Positions 20,894-30,300 of a stretch of 64,000 nt of DNA are shown piece after piece. The notes beneath the pieces are model-generated. The model had not been told where the DNA came from, did no database searches, and saw only the letters and a list, made by a program, of their open reading frames with translations. Numbering within the stretch: position 1 is the stretch's first letter; the number at the start of each line of letters is the position of its first letter. This DNA is from Bedellia somnulentella (Eukaryota > Arthropoda > Insecta > Lepidoptera > Bedelliidae), in the NCBI GenBank assembly GCA_963576735.1, contig OY755196.1:11823912-11887911 (forward strand). Reading direction: 5' to 3'. A program made the position numbers and the translations under genes.

Positions 20894-20919
20894 ACACTCT
20901 TATATGTGTATAAGAGTGT
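20894..20919. repeat. perfect 11-bp hairpin
   Basis: ACACTCTTATA, loop TGTG, TATAAGAGTGT. Role unknown. Confidence 0.7.
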
Positions 20920-21398
20920 GCGCATATTCGCTTGTTCGGCTAGGCGGCCCGTTTACAGGTATCAGGTAGAAAAGGTAGCTAAAAGCATAGCTAAGTTTTC
21001 TTAAATTCTAAGTTATAGTATTTGTATATATTACTAAGAATATGATAACAAATAAATATTTTATATTGACAGACCGTTTCTGTCGGCGGTAATTCCTCCC
21101 AGACGCTTTGAACATGATAAAAAAATACATGCACTTTTGTTATATTTAAAGTCTTCAACTTCATATATTATGCTGAGGGGACTATTTTAATACTTTTTGT
21201 GTACAGCCAGACCAATCTGAAGGGCCAAACATTCTCCCAGAAACAATTAAAATTTGTATTATACCCCAGAGACAATTATTTTTTTCGCTTATAAAGGGTT
21301 TGTTTTCAACAACAAATTATTGAATTAAACGACCATTTATTATTATCATTATATCAATACAAAAATACAGATATTTAGTAAAAAAAGCTCTTCTATTA

Positions 21399-21898
21399 CT
21401 ATTCAATTGAGTCTTCATCTTCATCATTGTTTGTTACACATGCGTTTCGACTGTCATCCTCTAACCAACCCTGGATTTCAATACTCGAGTCATCGTCATC
21501 GGCATTATCGTTATTTGAATCTTCTGAAAATATAAATAAATTAATGAACATATGAACACCGTTAATATAAAAAATGCATTTGATGTGAACATCACATACC
21601 TGATTGAGTTTCGAGTAATTCAACGACAAGACTTGGCAGCTGATCGCCATCGAACCAGTTAAATTGATATTGGTTCTCATTCAATGTCCACCCATTATTC
21701 TCTGGACTGAAATCTGGTAAATTTTGTGTATGGGCATTATTCCATATACTTGCGATATTGTTTGCTCGACAAAATTGCTGGAGTAGTTCACTTTTACAGG
21801 GTGGTAAATTACTTGAATCAAAGTTTCTCACACTTTTCCTCAGAAATTTTTCATTCACATCAGACACTGTGTAAGTATTCATAAAAAGTTGAAGCCTG
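21399..21898 (-). CDS. unidentified protein, two terminal exons, acidic C-terminus, 5' end cut by SINE1
   Basis: Exon from about 21898 down to 21600 (open through MNTYTVSDVNEKF... to ...LLETQS), donor GTATGT at 21599, then an intron of 76 bases and the last exon 21523-21399 after TTTTCAG, ending TAG. Phases agree (G split with AA). The protein ends in about 40 residues dominated by Asp, Glu, Asn and Ser. The middle (KSELLQQFCRANNIASIWNN, WTLNENQYQFNWFDGDQLP) reads like real protein and resembles C-termini of transposase-derived or unknown insect proteins, but I cannot name it. The open frame stops having sense at 21898, where a 5'-truncated SINE1 begins, so either another exon joins upstream or the gene is broken. 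Confidence 0.55.
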
Positions 21899-21972
21899 TA
21901 ATTTCCAATTCCTTAGCTCTGGCTACCCCTTCTAGGGATTTATAGCCGTGAGCATATGTATGTATGTATGTA
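21899..21972 (+). repeat. SINE1 3' part only
   Basis: TAATTTCCAATTCCTTAGC to GTATGTATGTATG; 5'-truncated, abutting the coding exon at 21898. Confidence 0.85.
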
Positions 21973-22175
21973 AAAAAAAACACAATAGTTACACAGAAAT
22001 GTTTTATTTGCTAAATACATTATGTGTATCATAATTCAGTAAATAAATAATCTCTTATATCACTATTAATAACTAAAATAACGGAATGAGGCTTTTTCTA
22101 GGTTATTTTACAAACTAAATCTTATATAAAGGGTATTGTCATATTGGTCATACATTTTAGGTGATGTAATAAGTT

Positions 22176-22232
22176 TTAAGTGACTGCCTACCCTAATCGA
22201 AATCAATAGTGTGAGTTGTTTGTATGCATGTT
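22176..22232 (+). repeat. RTE LINE 3' tip
   Basis: TGACTGCCTACCCTAATCG and GTGTGAGTTGTTTGTATG resemble the LINE end; strongly decayed. Confidence 0.55.
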
Positions 22233-22807
22233 ATAAATGTACTCCGTTTAAGGGCGTCCCCGGAAAAATAGGTTGATATTGATTTTTTTGAAATTCTATA
22301 AAGTCTGATTTGATGATATTGATATGACATGAATAAAATATATGTTGGTGATTAGTTCATGGTGTTAAAATTTGATGTTTAACATTTTAATAATTTGTTG
22401 AAAAATATGATAAAAAAAATTGAATTGAAACATGCTTTGTTTTCATAAAAACCGTATAGGCTCCACTGGCATAACATACATGTGAACTCATTATGTGTCT
22501 ATATACGCGTAGCTTTATGATCTGTAACTTTGATGTTTAACTTTTCATTTAAACATTATAGTTATTCAATAAAACTAAATAAACTACATTTATCCTGCGC
22601 GCGCGTTTTTTCCGTCCCTGTCATTTTCAGTAAATTTGACGTAAGAGTGAGCGCAATAGCTGCAAAATGCGGGGAGGCCCTTAAATGACTTTGAAAATAT
22701 CTCATCAATTTGATATTAATAAGGGTCCGTTAAGCCTATTATTTCTGTGATTAATAAGATAATATTAATAGGTAGTATTTTCTAAGACTTCACGATTGCA
22801 CATTACA
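22233..22807. other. AT-rich stretch without recognised genes
   Basis: No gene or repeat family was recognised; a CG-rich patch GCGCGCGCG occurs at 22599. Confidence 0.5.
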
Positions 22808-22968
22808 ATTAACACAAAACAACATAAACGTTCACGCCGAATATCCCCGAAGGGGTTGGCAGAGGTACTAATACTTCTGAATATCACGTGACTTTGTCAC
22901 CTGGTGCTCAGAGTACCCACGTTTTGCATGGACAGTGTACTCACGTGATAGGGGGCAGGCCTATTACA
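22808..22968 (-). repeat. SINE2 3' half
   Basis: ACATAAACGTTCACGCCG through GATAGGGGGCAGGCCTAT; head missing (5'-truncated). Confidence 0.85.
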
Positions 22969-23420
22969 ATTAAAACAACTTTTAACTTATTATATTTTAA
23001 TAGCGTGTTCTTACATGGTTTTTATGGCGATTAAACATCCGAAAGTCTGTAGTTGTTTTAATTGTAATATTAATAAGCGATGTAAAGTTTTTTTTAATTA
23101 CAGTCTTTTGATCAAACAAGTTAAATTCATAATATCTTCAAATTTAAATTTACTTTATATAAGCAATATAATATTATACCAATTTTTTATTATTTTACAA
23201 CCTTTACCCTTATGCAACTTAACTTTAATGTATAGTTTAAGAGGTATATAAGATAAGAGTAACACATATTAACATCAAAATTTCGTGTTATAGCCGTTAT
23301 ACACCAAAATTAAAACAAATTTCTAATTTTGACGTTTATATGCGACATATCTCATTCCCACACAATGCTAGGGGAGTAGACTGAAACTTATATGAATATG
23401 TTAAAGTCACTCATACAGAT

Positions 23421-23586
23421 ATACATAAATACATATACTCACGGCTATAAATCCCTTAACGGGCTATCCAGAGAAATGCCTCGGCCACTTTTGGAAGTTG
23501 ATTGGGGAAAGGATGGTAATAATAATAAATGTTTTCATACAAATTTTGTATTTATGTGGCTTCCAACCACATCGCCCAAAAATCAC
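23421..23586 (-). repeat. SINE1 fragment (B)
   Basis: TACTCACGGCTATAAATCCC then TTAACGGG; stops at CCCAAAAATCACTG, so the 5' third is absent. Confidence 0.8.
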
Positions 23587-23645
23587 TGAATTCTGAAGTC
23601 ATTTTCAAAGAGGACTTAACTAAATAGAGAAGAGACGAAGAGTTT

Positions 23646-23890
23646 ACATACATACATATTCTCACGGCTATAAATCCCTAGAAGGGGTAGCCAGAGCTAA
23701 GGAATTATTAATTCCTCAGCCACTTTTGGAAGTTGAGTGGGGAAAAGATGGTAAAACAAAAGGTTTTTGGTGATGGGTCTCCAACCGCTTCGCCCAAAAA
23801 TCCAATAAAAAGCCCCAATACCCTTAGTCGCCTCTTACGACACCCGTGGGTAGAAAGGGATAGCGACATTCAAAGCCGGCACTACACGGC
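23646..23890 (-). repeat. SINE1, full length, A/B hybrid
   Basis: Tail half A-like (CTAGAAGGGGTAGCC), head half B-like (CGACACCCGTGGGTAG and CACTACACGGC). Confidence 0.85.
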
Positions 23891-24036
23891 AAAGAATGTC
23901 ATTATCCGTAAGTGGTTCAGTTTATTTCCACTAACTTAAGCGAAGGACATTGGATCAGCCAATCAGGGGGTAGGACAATTGCTTTTGACAATTAGTTTTT
24001 AGCGTAATTATCTTAGCAATTTTTTTACTAAACTAT

Positions 24037-24174
24037 CGCCCGATTTTTGAATTGAGTATTCAAGCTGAGAACGACTTAAGTATCGTATTGTCTCACTCAG
24101 TTATTAAGATTTCAATGCGACAGAACGATACTTAAGTTGTTCTTAGCTGGAACACTCAATTCAGAAATCGGGCG
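24037..24174. mobile_element. 138-bp MITE, TAT flanks
   Basis: CGCCCGATTTTTGAATTGAG at the left mirrors CTCAATTCAGAAATCGGGCG at the right; pairing continues through TTAAGTATCG. TAT is present on both sides (24034-24036, 24175-24177). Confidence 0.8.
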
Positions 24175-24383
24175 TATGTTTGGTTTCCGCTCTATTTAGT
24201 TAAATCCTCTATGGCCACCTCTGACACCTGCGAGGAGAAATAAGTTAATGATATTCTTAGCCTAGGCTAAACCACTATTAAAAAACACCTATCACTAGAA
24301 AAAATAGAACAGAGTGTCTCAGTATAACTATTTTCTATACTTCACATAGATTTTGTACTAAATACTTAACCGCTACAAATATA

Positions 24384-27300
24384 CTAAGGGACCATTTCTA
24401 GCTCAGGTGGCAAAGGAATACTCTTCATTATTGCAAATCGTTTTAAAGCCTCGTATTTATTCCTGAGAGCATCTATCTCTTCCTTCATTCTGTTGTTGTC
24501 TTCTTGCATCAGCTCCATGTCGGTCCATTCCTGGAGAAATAATATTCTTTATTGTTTCATGGCTTATATCAAGCGATTACTTACCAATTCATTTTTTTCA
24601 GAACATTTAAGTTAATTATTTTTATTTTATTTTTATCTTTTAGCAATAATTAATTTAGTTTTTAGTATTGTTACCTTTATTTCTATTGTACTCGGTCTGT
24701 TATTTGAATTTACTTTTAGTCTGTAAGTTGTTGTTTTTAGTTAAATTGTTATAGGTGGAGATTTTTAATTGGCATTGCATTGTTTACTTTATTGTTTAGT
24801 TAATGTATGTTACGCTGTAAATCTTCCAAATAAAATAAAATAAATAATATATGAACGGAAAAAAACAATCTGTATATATGGTTATATTACACAGATCAAG
24901 TTAGCCCCAATAACAGTTGGTACGTACGTAACAGGGGTACGAACTTGACAATATAATTAATATAATTTTAGTGATAAAACCGCAAATTGTACTTTTGTAA
25001 ACAACAAACATATACATACATATACTCACGGTTATAAATCCCTAGATGGGGTAGCCAGAGCTAAGGAATTAGAAATTCCTCAGCCACTTTTGGAAAGTTT
25101 AGTGGGGAAAAGATGGTAAAAAAAGGTTGTTGGTGATGGGTCTCCAACCTCATCGCCCAAAAATCCCTTAAAAGGCCCAATACCGTTAGTCGCCTCTTAC
25201 GTACACCCACCGGAAGAAATGGGGTAGTGCTATTCTAAGCCGACACTACACAGCACTTTGTTGAAAAACATTACTTTATATTTTTATGTGCAATAAACAG
25301 CTTTTTAAGTTTAGATGTTTGTGTGTTTGTGGCAAAAAGGCTCCTCAAGTACATAATGTATATTAATGAAATTTGGCAGAATGCTAAATAATGACCCAAA
25401 TTATAACATAGGAGACTTTTCATCCCGGAAAATATATACCAATAAAATATTCACGCCTGTTTGAACTAAGAGTACCGGAAAAAACGCCTTAAGCTTTGTC
25501 ATAAGCAAATTTGACAGTCTGAAGTCTATCGCGTCAGCTAGTAGATAGATAAATACATACATACATACATATGTATGTATGTATGTACATATGTGTGTGC
25601 TCAAAAAGGCCGGCGTCCGAAGTATGAAGAATAAAAGAGCATGTATGAGAAGAATGATGAATGTAACAGAAGCAAAAGTGATTTGCCTGGATCGTACAAA
25701 GTGGCGATCGATAGTCTCTGCCTACCCCAATGGGAACAATGGGCGTGAGTATAAGTAAGTAAGTAAGTATACATACATATACATATACTCACGGCTATAA
25801 ATCCCTTAACGGGGTAGCCAGAGCTTTGGAATGAGAAATTCCTTAGCCACTTTTGGAAGTCGATTTGGGAAAAGATGATAATAATATATAATAATATAGA
25901 TAAATGTATATAGGTATATTATACACAGATCAAGTTAGCCCCAAACTAAGTAGAACTTGTATTTTGGATACTAACGCAACGATTTATTTAATATTATATA
26001 ATAATATTAAATATTTTGGAAGATGTTGGAAGATGAGTGGGGAACAGATGGTAAAATAAAGGTTTTTGGTGATGGGTCTCCAACCGCATCGCCCAAAAAT
26101 CCCTTAAAAGCCCTAATACCGTTAGTCGCCTCTTACGTACACCCACCGGAAGAAATGGGGTAGTGCTATTCTAAGCCGACACTACACAGCTTATATTAAT
26201 ATTATATAATAATATAAATAACATCCAATACTAAAATCAATCATAAATGTGGCATATTGGTTAGATGACTAGCTTCTGGGTCCGAACGTCGCGGGTTCGC
26301 ATCCTGCTGATGGAAACTTTTAGTCGTCTTGGATGCTATTTAATAGTCATTAAGTAGCCAAATGTCTATATATATAAAAATGGAAAACGGAATACATACA
26401 TACATATACTCACGGCTATAATTCCCTAAACGGGGTGGCTAGAGCTTTGGAATGAGAAATTCCTCAGCCACTTTTGGAAGTTGATTGGGGAAAAGATGGT
26501 AATAATAAATGTTTTTGGTGACGGGTCTCCAACCACATGGCCCAAAAATCACTTGAAAAGTCCCTATACCCTTAGTCGCCTCTTACGATCACCCACGGGT
26601 AGAAATGGGGTAGTGTTATTCTAAGCCGACACTACACGGCTAAAACGGAATACAATGCAATAAATTTTGCTAAATGAGTTCAAATAACATTGTAAGCACA
26701 AATTTGGCAAATTCGTATACCAATCTTCGATCATATATACCAAAGATACACCAACAAAGCACGAAAAACCAAACAGTGCTTTTTATATGGTAAATTCCAC
26801 AAACTTTTCTTGGCCGACGGCTGAATTGGTACTACTGTCGCCATTTTGAAATTTCGGTCTGTCATTGTCAATTAGCTCTCAACTAAATAACACTTATAGT
26901 GTGACCTACGTATAAAATAAATTATCTTTTTCTTTGTAATATTTTATGTAGTGGTAACTTTTTTTAAATACAATTATTTATACTAGGACTTCAATGCAAG
27001 TGTGCAATTGAAAAAAAGAGCTGAGCGATATGCTCGACTCGACTGCTATCTTTATTGCAAATTATTGTTCCTTAAAGAAAGACATTCAATTCAACATTTG
27101 TTTAACAAAAATTTAAAAAGTTCGTAGATACTCAGAAAATCGACTTCTAAGAATTGATTTCTGCCGAAAAATTTGCGCTGGGTTTCCCCGTATTGGCACT
27201 ATCCGAAAAATTCTTTTTCCGTAAAGTCCTTTATTTTTTTCTTTGAAAAATTAATTTTCCTATAATACATATATAATAAAACAATATATATCATAGTCTG

Positions 27301-30300
27301 GATCAGTCTGAAAAAATTTATCAAGATCGGTCAAGCAGTTCAGGAGGAGTAGCGTTCCGAAGAAGCGGCGGAAGTGAGCGTATGAGTTTCTCTATAGTAA
27401 GTCTATGGAAAAGTTTTTGGCAATTTCTTCTAGATGTTAGAAAAAGTTCGATTTTTTTTTTCACTAAAACCTGTAGGTATTTTGTGGCTATCAGCCTGTG
27501 AAATTTGGTTAAGATCTGTCAAGCGGTTCCGGAGGAGTAGCGTTCCATGGAAACGGCTAACCCGCGTATAAGATAATTTTTAATAACCGCTTTTCTTTCA
27601 ACTATTCAATATAAAAATGTATGAAAATAATTATTTAATTTGCTAAAATTATTGTGTTGAGAACGAACCTATTTCATTAAAATAATAATTATGAATTAAG
27701 ATAATATAATATAAATTGGTTTATTTAGACTTTCCTATACATAACTAAATTAGCATGCACGATTTAAAATTATTCCCCTTATAATGGTAAATATTTATTT
27801 ACTGGCAATACTAATATCGAAGACAGCGACACTCACCGGCCAAGAAAAGTTTGTGGATCTGTAAATAGGTCTTAGGAGAATGCGGTAAGGTCGTTATTAA
27901 TATTTTTATTTTTCAAACAGTCTCGCCAATTTCACGGTCCTCTTGTTTGCGTTATTTTGTATAGAGTCCGGCAACTTTGGCATATATTATGATCGAAGAT
28001 ACCAATACGAAACTCTCTTCACTTTTATAACTAGTGTGATACATATTTAGTACAGAACATACATACATACATATACTCACGGCTATAATTCCCTAAACGG
28101 GGTGGCCAGAGCTTTGGAATGAGAAATTCCTCAGCCACTTTTGGAAATTGATAGTAATAATAAATGTTTTTGGTGACGGGTCTCCAACCACATCGCTCAA
28201 AAATCACTTGAAAAGTCCCTATACCCTTAGTCGCCTCTTACGATCATCCCCGGGTGGAAATAGGGTAGTTTTATTCTAAGCCGATACTACACAGCTACAG
28301 AACTCTGTAACAATTTAACAAACATACAAAGGACTACAAACCTGGCTCTTCTCAGTTTCCAATTCATCTTTCTGCTCGATCCGTTTAATTCTGCAGGACG
28401 CTGCATAGCCTCTGTTCTTTAATGTGCGTCGTCTTTGTTTCATTCTGAAATTAAAGATGGATTTTAGTCTTTTTAGTCGAAATGGCTTGGAATAGCACTA
28501 CCCCATTTTTTCCCCGTGGGTGTTCGTAATTGTTTTCTTGTTTTTGTGATTGTTTGGCGATGCAGCTGGAAATTTATCACCATCCAAGTCTTGATTTTAC
28601 AATATTTCCTACACTCTTTGAAGCTTTGGCTATCTCTTCCCTAGTCAATGTGTTAGGTGGGAGGCCTAGGCCCTTACTTACTTATACTCACGCCCATTGT
28701 TCCCATTGGGGTTGGCAGAGACTATCGATCGCCACTTTGTACGATCCAGGCAAATCACTTTTGCTTCTGTTACATTCATCATTCTTCTCATACATGCTCT
28801 TTTATTCTTCATACTTCGGACGCCGGCCTTTTTGAGCAACACTCTATTTGGTCCAGGTGTGTCCTCCGTGGTCGTCCTCTACTCACATTACCTTCCACGT
28901 TGGCTCTATAGATCTCTTTCACCAATTTACTGTCATTCATCCTCTCTATGTGCCCAAACCACCTTAACATTCCTTTCTCTATCTTGCACACTACGTCATC
29001 TTTCACACCTAAACGTTCACGAATTACACTATTTCTCACTCTGTCGCACAACCTTACATTACATATACTTCTGAGGGATCTCATTTCCACTGCATTCACT
29101 CTACTTTCATGCCTCTTTTCATTACTCTTTTCTTTTCATGCCTAGGCCCTAAATATAGTTATTTTGCCTTGTTGCACCATGAATGTTTTATGTGTTTACA
29201 GACTAACAACTACAATTATAATAACCAGGATCATCTTATATACATTTTATGTAGCTCAAGATATAGTGTCCCACTACTGGGCAAAGACCGCCCCCTGTTG
29301 AGTCCACACGTCCCATAATTTAAATAATAAATAGTAATTAGCTGTGTAGTGTTAGCTTAGAATAGCACTACCCTATTTCTTAAAGGATTTTAAGAACCTT
29401 GGCTAAGGAATTTCTAATTCTGAAGCTCTGGCTATGAATGGGATGTATATTTGATATATCTGATCCCACAAAAGTACCCACATCTCATGTTTTCTGTCGA
29501 GGTCTCTCACGGAGATGGAGACAAGCTCATCACTAATCTATAAATAGGCTTGCCTAGAGCATATAAGCTGACTAATATCTACATACATACATACATATAC
29601 TCACGGCTATAAATTGGGGATTTTTAAGTGCCTAGCGCTTTCCACCATGCGGGCATAGTATGTGGACAGACTATCCACTACTATCATGATAACACCTGGT
29701 TTCGACAGCTCAACTAATTTGCTGTGTAGTGTCGGCTTTGATAGCACTACACCATTTCTTCCGGTGGGTGTACGTAAGAGGCGACTAACGGCATTGGGGG
29801 CCTTTAAGGGATTTTTGGGCGATGCGGTTGGAGACCCATCACCAACAACCTTTATTTTACTATCTTTTCCCCACACAACTTTCCAAAAGTGGCTGAGGAA
29901 TTTCTGATTCCTTAGCTCTGGCTACCCCTTCTAGGGATTTATAGCCGTGAGTATATGTATGTGTGTATGTAACTAAATTAATACAAATCTAATATGTTAT
30001 AATTTCCATTCTACCTGACGATCTGATCCCGCGAGAGTCCTCTCATCTTTAGTTGTCTGTTGAGGTCTCTCACGGAGATGGAGACCAGCTCATCGTCGCT
30101 GATCTCAGCACACGGGGTCGGGGATAGAGGAGCCTGGAATTCGGAGGTGATTTTTAGTTTATATATTTAATATGGTTAGGTGGTCAACATAGTTATGTTT
30201 AAAATAAAGGAACCAAGACAAAGAAAATAAGTATGTTTTGGCTTAGATTAATAAGCTGTGTAGTATCGGCTTAGAATAGTACTACCCAATTTTTTTCCGA

